Shown here: positions 1 through 5,760 of the stretch, one piece after another
Layout: every line of letters starts with the position of its first letter
How positions within the stretch are numbered: position 1 is the first letter of the stretch
Assembly (NCBI GenBank): GCA_016190535.1
Contig: JACPQK010000080.1
Span: 1-5,760, forward strand
Length of the DNA: 5,760 nt
Reading direction: 5' to 3'
From: Chloroflexota bacterium
GTDB taxonomy: Bacteria > Chloroflexota > Dehalococcoidia > JACPQK01
The notes under the pieces: model-generated
What the model saw: the letters and a program-made list of their open reading frames with translations, nothing else
What the model was told of the DNA's origin: nothing
The model's database searches: none
Made by a program: the position numbers and the translations under genes

Positions 1-90
1 CAGGAAGTGTTCCAGCCGCTGGCTCAGGGGGAAACGGGTGAACTGCTCAGGCATCTCGGCCTTGGGGTCTTCGGCTGGGTGGTCCTCCAT
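1..90 (-). CDS. N-terminus of probable b-type cytochrome membrane subunit (partial)
   Basis: Only the first 30 codons are in the window; the gene continues past the left edge. The start is the ATG at 90-88, preceded by a good ribosome site (AGGAGG, then CACT, then ATG). The visible protein has an acidic, polar leader of about 18 residues followed by RFPLSQRLEHFL. An Arg-Phe-x-x-x-x-Arg-x-x-His segment just before the first membrane helix is typical of di-haem cytochrome b subunits of the b561, hydrogenase and formate dehydrogenase gamma type, where the His sits at the start of helix 1. It starts 16 bases after the 13-haem cytochrome gene, so the two are almost surely co-transcribed. The likely role (inference) is the quinone-side membrane partner that exchanges electrons with that cytochrome. 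An internal Met13 is an alternative start without an obvious ribosome site. The family call rests on a short stretch. Confidence 0.6.
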   Translation of the reverse strand, partial: MEDHPAEDPKAEMPEQFTRFPLSQRLEHFL

Positions 91-106
91 AGTGCCTCCT
101 TTCCGC

Positions 107-1621
107 TCAGCGGTTGGTGGCCAGACGCCACAGATGGAGCAGGATATGGATAGACAATCCCCCGATAATGAAGGGAATCAACACGCGGTAGAAGGTGCGT
201 ACCGCAAAGACTAGCGGCGCCCTTTCCAGGCTAGGCTCGTAGTGGGATAGCCAGGCGGCGGGAAAGCTCTCCGAGGCACCTGGATGGCACTGGCGGCAGG
301 TCTCCACCAGGTTGGCCCTGAGGACGGAGGAAGTGGGAGCATCCACCGATTGGATGTCGTGGATGCCGTGGCAGTCAGTGCACACCGCCTTGGCCGTGGA
401 GTCGGTGGGGCTGCGCAGACGGGTGAGGGACACCGTTATTCCGTGGAAGTCCTGTAGATAGGTCCTGAGCACATTGGGGGAGATGCCGTACTTCCCCATG
501 AGCTGGGCATCGCTATGACACTGGGCGCACATGGCGGGTACATCCAGGTGGAAAGCGGGGGTACGAGGGTCCTGGATGGCATGGCTGCTATGGCAGTCAG
601 TGCATACCGGCACATCCTGGTTGTTCTCATTGACCAGAGCACTGCCATGCACGCTCTGCCTATAGACATCGTATATCTCGGTATGACACTGGGCACAGGT
701 CTGGGAGACCCGGGCCCGAGGCTTATCTGGGGGAGGGATGTCGTGGGCACCGTGGCAGTCCACACAGACGGCTGCCCGGGTGTCTCCCTGGGCCAGGACC
801 TGATAGTGCATGCTGTCCAGGGTCTTGGTGTAGTTGGCAAAGTGGCAGCGGCGGCAGACCTCGTAAAGGGCGAAGGTAAGCTCCCGCCGGGTAGCGGGTA
901 ACGGGTTAAGGTGGGGATAGGGAGAGATACGGCTGTGGCAGTCCCCACAGGCAAGCTTACCGCCGTGCACCGAGGACTGGTAGGCTACGGTGTCCAGAAC
1001 CAGGGACAACCTCTCCCCGCTGACCAGGGGGAGATCCCCCAGCTTTGGATTGGCGTGGCAAGAGAGGCAATAGCTGTCGTCCACGACCGGGGAGGGTGCC
1101 CCCGGCGTGCTGGAGGGGGTGGAAGGCCCCTGGTGACAGAGCAGACACTTGGCTCCCAGGGCTCCCGGGTGGTCCAGGGAAAGGGGCGCTATCCCTTCTG
1201 GTCCGTGGCAGGACTCGCACCCGTCGGTCAGCCCCACATGGGGCGAAGGCGGTGGGGCCAGGGAGGTGGGCGTGGGGAGCGGTGCCCCCCCACCGCTGGG
1301 AGCCGCCGGCGTAGGGTCGGGCGTGGCTGGCGTTGGACCAGGGCCGACGGCCGTCGGGGTAGGAGTGGGGCCAGGCGGAGGAGCAGCCGTGCTGGGAGCG
1401 GCGCTGTGACAGACCAGGCATTCGGTCTCCGGGTAGGCCGGGTGCTGGTGGAGCAGGGGGGCAACTCCCTGCGGGCCGTGGCAGCGCAGGCAGCCCGTAG
1501 CCAAGGCCCCGTGGGGCGAAGGGGGAGGGGGGCCCTGTGCCCCGGCCCCTCCGGGTAGTCCCCACAGGGCCCCAGCCAGGGCCAGGCCCCCCAGCAGCAG
1601 GAGCACCACCACCAGCCTCAT
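107..1621 (-). CDS. 13-haem membrane-anchored c-type cytochrome
   Basis: The 504-residue protein carries 13 CXXCH haem-attachment motifs at residues 44, 68, 135, 159, 185, 225, 256, 286, 309, 340, 365, 414 and 442. It should act outside the cytoplasmic membrane in electron transfer. Residues 1-28 are a signal peptide (MRLV, hydrophobic core, cleavage probably near AGA-QG). Residues 33-72 and 124-163 are a duplicated two-haem module joined by a Pro/Thr-rich linker (about 73-123). Residues 180-446 form the main haem domain with the other nine motifs; extra His residues (for example in SVHG, DFHGI and HDI contexts) could be distal ligands. Residues about 468-498 are one hydrophobic helix containing HILLH and ending in WRLATNR, a C-terminal anchor with a positive cytoplasmic end. 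The start is ATG with AAGGAGGG nine bases upstream, overlapping the previous gene's TAA. Its neighbours suggest a complex with the cytochrome b that follows. No catalytic family (such as nitrite or tetrathionate reductase) is recognisable, so a pure electron carrier is as likely as an enzyme. Confidence 0.93.
   Translation of the reverse strand: MRLVVVLLLLGGLALAGALWGLPGGAGAQGPPPPSPHGALATGCLRCHGPQGVAPLLHQHPAYPETECLVCHSAAPSTAAPPPGPTPTPTAVGPGPTPATPDPTPAAPSGGGAPLPTPTSLAPPPSPHVGLTDGCESCHGPEGIAPLSLDHPGALGAKCLLCHQGPSTPSSTPGAPSPVVDDSYCLSCHANPKLGDLPLVSGERLSLVLDTVAYQSSVHGGKLACGDCHSRISPYPHLNPLPATRRELTFALYEVCRRCHFANYTKTLDSMHYQVLAQGDTRAAVCVDCHGAHDIPPPDKPRARVSQTCAQCHTEIYDVYRQSVHGSALVNENNQDVPVCTDCHSSHAIQDPRTPAFHLDVPAMCAQCHSDAQLMGKYGISPNVLRTYLQDFHGITVSLTRLRSPTDSTAKAVCTDCHGIHDIQSVDAPTSSVLRANLVETCRQCHPGASESFPAAWLSHYEPSLERAPLVFAVRTFYRVLIPFIIGGLSIHILLHLWRLATNR
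1133..1525 (-). repeat. Duplicated two-haem module separated by a Pro/Thr linker, inside the cytochrome gene
   Basis: Two copies of a 40-residue unit, at 1406-1525 (residues 33-72) and 1133-1252 (residues 124-163), align without gaps with 22 of 40 residues identical by eye. Both open with PPSPH, carry CXXCHGP, then G-[VI]-APL, then a HP pair, and end in C-L-x-CH. The DNA behind them is also similar (GTGGGGCGAAGG in both on the plus strand). The 51-residue linker at about 1253-1405 is almost entirely Pro, Thr, Ala, Gly and Ser with PTPTPT runs and no Cys or His between the modules. This is an internal duplication that produced a flexible four-haem arm ahead of the main domain. Confidence 0.85.
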
Positions 1622-1636
1622 ACCCCCTCGCCCTCC

Positions 1637-2053
1637 TTACTCGCCTTCTTCCCGCCGACGCTCAATCTCCTCCTCCAGCCCCCGCAGGATTTCCTCTGCC
1701 TGGTCTTTTTTAGCCGGGCGACGGGCCCGCCGGCCCAGATAGGAGACCCCGGGCCGCCACTCCACAGTAGCCAGGTGCCCCACCCCGGTAAAGGCCCACC
1801 TCAGGCCTAACCACCCACGATAGCCCAGGTAGCCTAGCAAGGCAGCGAAGCCCGTGAAGGGCAGGAAGATGATATAGACCAGCCCCAGCAGGGGCATGGC
1901 CATGACCAGCAGCAGGGCCGGAGCCCTAACGTACGGCCGCTTCTGGGCGTCCGGCAGCTTCCCTCCCGCCCGGGAGATAGTGACCACCTGTCCCGTAGCC
2001 GGGCACCAGTAGGTGCCCTTTCTCACCGTGTCTCCACCTCTATACTTGAACAT
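1637..2053 (-). CDS. Small membrane protein of unknown function
   Basis: I do not recognise a family. The 138-residue protein has a polar N-terminus with the segment RKGTYWCPATG (residues 11-21), then VTI and a Gly-rich turn, a hydrophobic stretch at about residues 44-79 long enough for two short membrane helices, and a charged C-terminus rich in Arg, Lys and Glu (about 108-138) that may form a short helix or coiled coil. Only one Cys (residue 17) is present, so it is not a zinc ribbon or a c-type haem protein. The start is ATG at 2053: AGGAGG lies at 2064-2059, four to five bases before it. A GTG two codons upstream (2059-2057) overlaps that ribosome site and is unlikely. Its stop lies 15 bases before the 13-haem cytochrome, so it is in the same operon. 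It may be an assembly factor or small subunit of the cytochrome complex (inference only). Confidence 0.72.
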   Translation of the reverse strand: MFKYRGGDTVRKGTYWCPATGQVVTISRAGGKLPDAQKRPYVRAPALLLVMAMPLLGLVYIIFLPFTGFAALLGYLGYRGWLGLRWAFTGVGHLATVEWRPGVSYLGRRARRPAKKDQAEEILRGLEEEIERRREEGE

Positions 2054-2058
2054 GGCCA

Positions 2059-2065
2059 CCTCCTT
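2059..2065 (-). promoter_or_regulatory. Ribosome binding site that fixes the start of the small membrane protein
   Basis: The minus strand reads AAGGAGG, then TGGCC, then ATG (2053). The match is nearly complete and the spacing normal for the ATG. Using the upstream in-frame GTG would place the start codon inside the ribosome site. Confidence 0.7.
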
Positions 2066-2088
2066 TTCTAATCCTGAATCCCCCTTTC

Positions 2089-2121
2089 ACATCTCCAGTG
2101 TGCTCCTGAGGTGGTCGATGT
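2089..2121. promoter_or_regulatory. Imperfect inverted repeat ahead of the cytochrome operon genes
   Basis: In the 107-base gap between the regulator and the small membrane protein, ACATC-T-CCA at 2089-2097 is mirrored by TGG-TC-GATGT at 2112-2121, eight paired positions with a small bulge. It could be a binding site for the neighbouring response regulator or an RNA hairpin in the leader. The match is short and could be chance. Confidence 0.22.
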
Positions 2122-2150
2122 CATATCCGTTATCCGCCCTATTTTCTTTC

Positions 2151-2171
2151 AAAAAACGCCTTAATCCGGCG
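2151..2171 (-). terminator. Weak intrinsic terminator or attenuator after the response regulator
   Basis: On the minus strand CGCC, a 7-base loop containing the TAA stop, and GGCG are followed at once by six T. The stem is only four GC pairs, so termination would be partial at best. A competing hairpin, AATCC-CCGCC-GGATT, overlaps it. If real, it would partly separate transcription of the regulatory pair from the cytochrome genes. Confidence 0.3.
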
Positions 2172-2832
2172 GGGATTCCATGGGGATTACCCTCCGGCTG
2201 ATGGCGTACTTCACCAGCTCGGTGCGGCTGTGCAGGCCCAACTTGTCCATAATGCTCGCCCTGTGGGCCATGACTGTCTTGACGCTAAGGCCAAGCAGGT
2301 CCGCAATCTCCTGATTGGTATGGCCCTCGGCAACGAGCTTGAGCACCTGCTTCTCCCGGTCGGTGAGGAGGTTGTAGGAGTCCCCCACCAGCGCCTCGGG
2401 TCTCCGCAAGTAGCCCTCGATGACCTCTGGGGCAATAGAGGGGTCCAGGAAGGATCCCCCCCGGTAGACCGCTCGCAGGGCAGAGAGGAGCTCAGCTCCG
2501 GCGGCCCGCTTCATCACGTACCCGGCCACGCCCAGTTTGAGAAAGCGGTGGATGTACTCCTTGTCCCCGTACTGGGTGAGCACCAGGACCCTTATCTGAG
2601 GGGCCTGCTTGCGCACCTCCATAGCGGCCTCCAGGCCACCCAGGCCGGGCATGGCGATGTCCAGGAGCAACACATCGGGCAGGAGGGCCAGGGCCTTGGC
2701 CACGGCCTCGCGGCCATCGGCGGCCTCCCCCACCACCTCAATATCGGGGTGGGGGGCCAGGATCATCCGGATACCCTCCCGGACCAGGTTATGGTCATCG
2801 GCAATGAGCACCCTAATCTTGCCCACGGCCAT
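2161..2832 (-). CDS. NarL/FixJ-family response regulator
   Basis: The 223-residue cytoplasmic protein is a two-domain transcription factor. The receiver domain (about 5-122) has the acidic pair D12-D13 (in IADDH), phospho-acceptor D58 (LLLDIAMPG), the switch Thr86 (LVLTQ) and the conserved Lys108 (GYVMK), so the phosphorylation site looks intact. A LuxR-type helix-turn-helix follows (about 156-211): LTDREKQVL, then the recognition region around NQEIADLLGLSVKTV. The length is normal for the family. ATG 2832 is preceded by GGAG four bases upstream and lies inside the end of the kinase gene; the 20-base overlap suggests translational coupling. It is the expected phosphate acceptor of that kinase. 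Its target is probably its own cluster, including the adjacent cytochrome genes (inference). Confidence 0.96.
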   Translation of the reverse strand: MAVGKIRVLIADDHNLVREGIRMILAPHPDIEVVGEAADGREAVAKALALLPDVLLLDIAMPGLGGLEAAMEVRKQAPQIRVLVLTQYGDKEYIHRFLKLGVAGYVMKRAAGAELLSALRAVYRGGSFLDPSIAPEVIEGYLRRPEALVGDSYNLLTDREKQVLKLVAEGHTNQEIADLLGLSVKTVMAHRASIMDKLGLHSRTELVKYAISRRVIPMESPPD

Positions 2833-4699
2833 TCCTCTCCGTTACAGGGACTTCCCAGACAATGCGTGTCCCCTTGCCCGGCTGGGAGACCACGGCGAAG
2901 CGGCCTCCGAGCATCTCCACCCGCTCTCTAATACCCAGCAGCCCCAAGCCCCTGACCTGGCCCGTCTCAGAGCCAATGCTGCTGATATCAAAGCCCCGGC
3001 CATCGTCCTCCACCTCGATGCGGATAGCATCACCCGTAGACTCCTGGCGGATGACCACGTTCTCCGCCTCGGCATGCTTCAAGATATTGGTCACCGCCTC
3101 CTGTACTACCCGGAACAGGGCTATCTCTGTTTCGCTAGGCAGCCGGCGCTCGGGGCCAGTGCTTACGAAGCGGACCTCTATGCCCTGAGGGCGGAGGCGG
3201 CTTTCCGCGTACCAGCGCAGGGCGGGGAGCAGCCCCAGGTCGTCCAGCAGGGAGGGCCGCAGGTCGAAGATGAGCTGGTGGACCCCTTCCAGAGTACGCA
3301 CTACCATATCCTTCATGTTAGCCAGCCTCCCCGAGGACGCCGAGGCCTCCGACGAGGTCAGGCTAGTGTCTATGGCCATAGCCAGAGCGGCCAGAGACTG
3401 GCTGGTCTCATCATGGAGTTCCCGGGCGATGCGCTTTCTCTCCTCCTCCTGAGCGGAAATGACCTTGCCCAGAAGCTCCCGGCGAGCTGTCTCCTCCCGG
3501 TAAAGCTCCTGGTTGAGGCGGGAGAGTTCCCGGTGGCGCTGCTCCAACTCCTGGGTGCGCTGGCCCACCCGGTCCTCCAGCTCCCGGTTCCAGCCTTGCA
3601 CCTGTTCCAGGGACTCCTTCAAGCGGGAACGCATCACCTCCAGGGAGTGGGCTAGACGGCCTATCTCGTCCTCCCCCTGGGGTGGTATGGTCTGGGCCAG
3701 GTCGCCACCGGCAATACGCTGAGCAGCAGCGGTGAGGGCCCCCACCGGCCCCACCACGCTACGGGCCACACCCCAGGCCAGGGCTGTACCAAGGGCCAGC
3801 AGAGAGAAGCCCAGAAGGAGGAGCCGCTGCCGGAAGCGGAGGGACCAGGCCAAGGCCTCTCCCTCCGCCTGGCGGATGACCACCCCCCAGCCTGCTATGG
3901 GCAGGGGGGAGAAGGCCGTGACCTCCCTCTCACCGTTAACACCGCTAGGCCAAATGCCGGCTGCCCTGCGCCCTTCCTGGATCAGGGAGGCCAGCCCGTC
4001 TGTGTTGGAGCTACTCGCCAGCAGATGCTCAGGCACGGCACTGGCCAGCACCGTCCCCTGGGAGTCCGCCACCTCCACATAGCCCGTCTTACCCAAACGC
4101 ATAGGGCGGAGGACCTCGCGAAGGCCGCGGCCGGTGACATCTATCTCCCCGACTACCAGGCCAGCGGTATGTCCCAGGGTGTCTCGAAGAGGAGTCGCCA
4201 GGGCTATGGTCGCTCGCCCCGTGGGACCGAGGAAGAGATCAGACACCACGGGCCTGCCCTGGCCCAGGGCCTGCTGAATATGGGGGTAGCCATAGAGGGA
4301 AGCGCCTATCTGGTCGGGGCGATAGGGCTCCACCCAACGGACGGTCCCCTGCTGGTCGATAAGGTAAACGCCGTTGCTGAATATGGAGCGCAGGTAGGCT
4401 TCGTGCAGGGCCTGACGGTCCGGCGCTGCCCTCCCATCCTCCCAACCCAACCCCTGGGCAGCCCCCGCCTCCTCCAGGTAGAGAAGGTTCTGGCGGAGCA
4501 CATATTCCAGGTACTGGGCCACCACTCCAGCCATCTCCCTGCGCTCCTCCAGCGTCCGGTTAGTGCTTTCCCTCCCCGCCAGCCAGCCCGCGATCATCAG
4601 CCCCGCCAGTATCACCATTATCCCCAGCACCACCAGCAGAATGAGGCGGCGGTGAAGGCTCTTTCTCAGTACGTTGGTCAGAGACCCTCGCCCGGCCAA
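2813..4699 (-). CDS. Membrane sensor histidine kinase (Cache-HAMP-HisKA_3, NarX/DegS type)
   Basis: The 628-residue protein senses an extracytoplasmic signal and phosphorylates the adjacent regulator. Helix 1 is at about 18-41. An extracytoplasmic domain follows (about 43-285) with the pattern of a double Cache domain: VYLIDQQGTV, PHIQQAL-GxGxPVVSD, LATPL-RD, GLVVGEIDV and a second half opening LGKTGYVEV. Helix 2 is at about 291-313. A HAMP linker (about 310-364, ending DEIGRLAHSLEVM) runs into a Glu/Arg-rich coiled coil to about 415. The dimerisation domain holds the phospho-accepting H429 in RIARELHDETSQSL. The ATPase domain has an N box (EAVTNILKHA, 534-543), a G1 box (DDGRGF, 565-570) and a G2 region (GLGLLGIRERVEMLGG, 584-599). 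The start is TTG at 4699-4697, supported by GGGAGGG four bases upstream; no ATG or GTG in frame is nearby, the first internal Met being residue 28. No PAS or GAF domain is seen. The ligand is unknown; small organic acids or amino acids are common for Cache sensors. Confidence 0.95.
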   Translation of the reverse strand: MAGRGSLTNVLRKSLHRRLILLVVLGIMVILAGLMIAGWLAGRESTNRTLEERREMAGVVAQYLEYVLRQNLLYLEEAGAAQGLGWEDGRAAPDRQALHEAYLRSIFSNGVYLIDQQGTVRWVEPYRPDQIGASLYGYPHIQQALGQGRPVVSDLFLGPTGRATIALATPLRDTLGHTAGLVVGEIDVTGRGLREVLRPMRLGKTGYVEVADSQGTVLASAVPEHLLASSSNTDGLASLIQEGRRAAGIWPSGVNGEREVTAFSPLPIAGWGVVIRQAEGEALAWSLRFRQRLLLLGFSLLALGTALAWGVARSVVGPVGALTAAAQRIAGGDLAQTIPPQGEDEIGRLAHSLEVMRSRLKESLEQVQGWNRELEDRVGQRTQELEQRHRELSRLNQELYREETARRELLGKVISAQEEERKRIARELHDETSQSLAALAMAIDTSLTSSEASASSGRLANMKDMVVRTLEGVHQLIFDLRPSLLDDLGLLPALRWYAESRLRPQGIEVRFVSTGPERRLPSETEIALFRVVQEAVTNILKHAEAENVVIRQESTGDAIRIEVEDDGRGFDISSIGSETGQVRGLGLLGIRERVEMLGGRFAVVSQPGKGTRIVWEVPVTERNGRGQD

Positions 4700-4703
4700 A
4701 GCA

Positions 4704-4710
4704 CCCTCCC
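4704..4710 (-). promoter_or_regulatory. Ribosome binding site that supports the TTG start of the kinase
   Basis: The minus strand reads GGGAGGG, TGCT, TTG. The GTG overlapping this site is in another frame. The site is the main reason to accept TTG as the start. Confidence 0.65.
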
Positions 4711-4730
4711 TTAGCCCTTTCCAGAACTAT

Positions 4731-4760
4731 ATTGTAATGGAAATCACAAGTTTTTGCCAG
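4731..4760 (-). promoter_or_regulatory. Predicted housekeeping-type promoter of the kinase-regulator pair
   Basis: On the minus strand CTGGCA (4760-4755, four of six matches to TTGACA) and TACAAT (4736-4731, five of six to TATAAT) are separated by 18 bases. Transcription would start near 4724, giving a short leader of about 25 bases before the TTG. The stretch is clearly more AT-rich than the genes to its left. AAAACT occurs twice, ten bases apart, overlapping and just upstream of the -35 and might be a protein site, but this is weak. Confidence 0.5.
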
Positions 4761-4950
4761 TTTTGGGGGGGCCTGTCCCTGATGAACGACAACAGAGTCC
4801 TGGGCTATGCGTCCGTTCCTGATCACTCCGACGCCGTGGCCAATTTCGCGATCGGCGCGGATGCGGAGGCTGGCAAGGGCCATGCGGAAGGTCACCCTGG
4901 CCCAATCCTCGGTGTTGAAGGTAGGAACGAACTTACCCCTGTAGCTGTGG
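4760..4950 (-). pseudogene. Possible decayed coding stretch, family not recognised
   Basis: One minus-strand frame reads YRGKFVPTFNTEDWARV and then an Arg-rich helix-like segment with LASLRIRADR and GHGVGVIRNGR. The codons have a high share of G or C at the third position, as in real genes of this window. The frame has a stop just upstream (about 4962), but beyond it the same frame is open for roughly 130 more bases with plausible protein sequence (NVDWVGAVYQ). Downstream it runs into the kinase promoter and would overlap the kinase start, so it cannot be an intact gene. The opposite strand is also open here with a similar bias, so the strand is uncertain. Confidence 0.25.
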
Positions 4951-4960
4951 TGGAACTGAG

Positions 4961-5340
4961 GTTACGATAGGCAGAACCTTTGCCGAGACTTTCGCCCTCG
5001 CGTGGTGAACCGAGTTGGAGCCCACAATGGTGCGGCATTTTGGTAAACGGCACCGACCCAATCCACGTTTGAACTCAAACGCCCCTTGTCCAGGCTGTAT
5101 GGTCACCTCAGCGTCATAGTGATCGGATTATTGGATGGTTCCGGGCATATGTCAACGGCTGTGGAACGAAGGGGGGGTGTTCTTGCCAGGTCCTATTCAG
5201 TGAGGCAGGGGCGCTGTGGATACCGCTACCATGTGCCAACTCCCCTGCAATACGCCAATACACCACAACTCAGGCAGAAGGGACCCAGAACCTCTATTGT
5301 ATAGGCGACGACCCCGATGATGTCCAGCTACTTATGTCTA
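4961..5340. other. Stretch without a convincing gene
   Basis: No frame on either strand gives a recognisable protein with a sound start. GC is lower than in the genes to the left and stops are scattered in most frames. One plus-strand frame is open from 5073 onward but reads as unconvincing protein until about 5355, where a transposase signature begins. A 16-base palindrome lies at 5066-5081. No tRNA, CRISPR or long repeat was seen. It is probably decayed mobile or intergenic DNA. Confidence 0.5.
5066..5081. repeat. Near-perfect 16-base palindrome
   Basis: CGTTTGA, two bases (AC), then TCAAACG: seven perfectly mirrored bases on each side. The size and symmetry fit a dimeric repressor's operator or a remnant of a mobile-element end. 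No gene or promoter next to it can be assigned with confidence. Confidence 0.5.
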
Positions 5341-5354
5341 GTCACCCCACCCCC

Positions 5355-5519
5355 CAGTGCCTCAATCCCCACACCTTCCGCAAGCCCAGCCCTAGAGAAC
5401 ACTCCATCTCTCGCTGGCTCTCCTTCTACAACTACCAACGCCCTCACTCAGCTCTCGGCTGGCTTAACCCTATTCAAAAACTGCGCTCCTTCCCCGCCTA
5501 TCAGGGTGTTACCCATGTT
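5355..5519 (+). pseudogene. C-terminal remnant of a DDE (IS481/IS3-like) transposase
   Basis: About 55 codons give the C-terminal end of an rve-type integrase-core transposase: LNPHTF, then ISRWLSFYNYQRPHSALGW at 5406-5462, then LNPIQKL. The YNxxRPHSALG motif with a following L-x-P-x-x-KL is the standard end of IS481 and IS3 family transposases, which cut and join insertion-sequence ends. The catalytic D, D and E residues would lie upstream and are missing: the DNA to the left does not read as a transposase in any frame. The piece is therefore a 5'-truncated remnant, or was broken by older rearrangement. The same frame is open from 5073 to the window edge, but beyond about 5535 it is Pro-rich and unlike a transposase. 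Which of the two families it belongs to cannot be settled from this piece. Confidence 0.75.
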
Positions 5520-5534
5520 CGACAACAATACATC

Positions 5535-5760
5535 CGGATCAGCCCCACTTCATCGGAGCCCAGTTCGAAGTTCTGTCCAGGGCAACCCCCCACCTTTAAG
5601 CCCGGTCCTCGACCTGAAAGGGGCAAATACTCCCAACAAGCCCCTCGCCCTGCTCCGCGGCGGTGGTCATTGCCCGGGTATTTTCAGTATCTCGCCGGTG
5701 GCGGCAATTGGTGTGGACTATTGGCAGAAACTCCGATCCACGGGGCCTCAGTCATGGCCG
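5535..5760. other. Right-edge stretch without a recognised gene
   Basis: The plus-strand frame of the transposase remnant continues open to the edge, but the predicted residues (many Pro, Ser, Gly and Arg) match nothing I recognise and no clear ribosome site precedes any start in it. Minus-strand frames are short. A gene may begin beyond the edge, but nothing here supports one. Confidence 0.4.

Noticed and set aside
1253..1405. Pro/Thr-coding low-complexity DNA considered as a tandem DNA repeat
   Set aside because: The repetition is at the level of amino-acid composition; no regular DNA unit repeats cleanly.
911..1558. 215-codon plus-strand open frame rich in Gly and Arg
   Set aside because: It is the antisense shadow of the Pro-rich linker and signal region of the 13-haem cytochrome.
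2122..2152. Possible promoter TTGAAA ... GATATG on the minus strand before the small membrane protein
   Set aside because: The -10 matches only three of six bases and the spacer is 19; too weak to list, though a promoter in this gap would make sense.
2609..3655. 348-codon open frame on the plus strand
   Set aside because: It lies antisense to the kinase and regulator genes, which have clear domains and motifs. The protein is a compositional mirror (many Ala, Arg, Leu) without any domain; such shadows are common in GC-rich genes.
4025..4714. 229-codon plus-strand open frame opposite the kinase N-terminus
   Set aside because: It is antisense to the Cache domain coding region and covers the kinase start; no recognisable protein features.
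4560..4895. 111-codon minus-strand open frame crossing the kinase promoter and start
   Set aside because: It overlaps the N-terminus of the kinase in another frame and turns into low-complexity Gly/Asp sequence there. Only its upstream part is kept, as a possible remnant.
5086..5304. 72-codon plus-strand open frame
   Set aside because: No ribosome site, no recognisable motif and an unusual mix of residues; likely chance.

Overview
This is a GC-rich bacterial window (GC falls visibly to the right of about 4740). Its left 4.7 kb is a compact run of five genes, all on the minus strand. The protein sequences suggest an anaerobic or respiratory bacterium. The Pro/Thr-rich extracytoplasmic linker, the NarL-type two-component pair with a Cache sensor and the multiheme cytochrome would fit a member of the Chloroflexota, but that is inference from style only; no marker gene is present.

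Reading in the direction of transcription (right to left): a predicted promoter at about 4731-4760 precedes a membrane sensor histidine kinase (2813-4699, TTG start, Cache + HAMP + HisKA_3 + HATPase). Its last 20 bases overlap a NarL/FixJ-type response regulator (2161-2832). After a 107-base gap that may hold a weak terminator and an imperfect inverted repeat comes a small unrecognised membrane protein (1637-2053). Fifteen bases later starts a secreted, C-terminally anchored c-type cytochrome with 13 CXXCH haem motifs (107-1621). Sixteen bases after that is the start of a probable b-type cytochrome membrane subunit that runs off the left edge (1-90).

The simplest reading is a signal-controlled electron-transfer module. 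The kinase senses a small extracytoplasmic ligand through its Cache domain and phosphorylates the regulator. The regulator probably controls the adjacent membrane protein, 13-haem cytochrome and cytochrome b, which together could move electrons between the quinone pool and an external donor or acceptor. The substrate cannot be read from the sequence.

The right-hand kilobase (about 4740-5760) has no convincing intact gene. It holds the C-terminal piece of a DDE (rve-type) transposase on the plus strand (about 5355-5519), inside a 229-codon plus-strand frame that stays open to the window edge. It also holds a possible decayed coding stretch on the minus strand (about 4760-4950) and a 16-base near-perfect palindrome (5066-5081). 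It reads as a decayed mobile-element flank next to the respiratory cluster.
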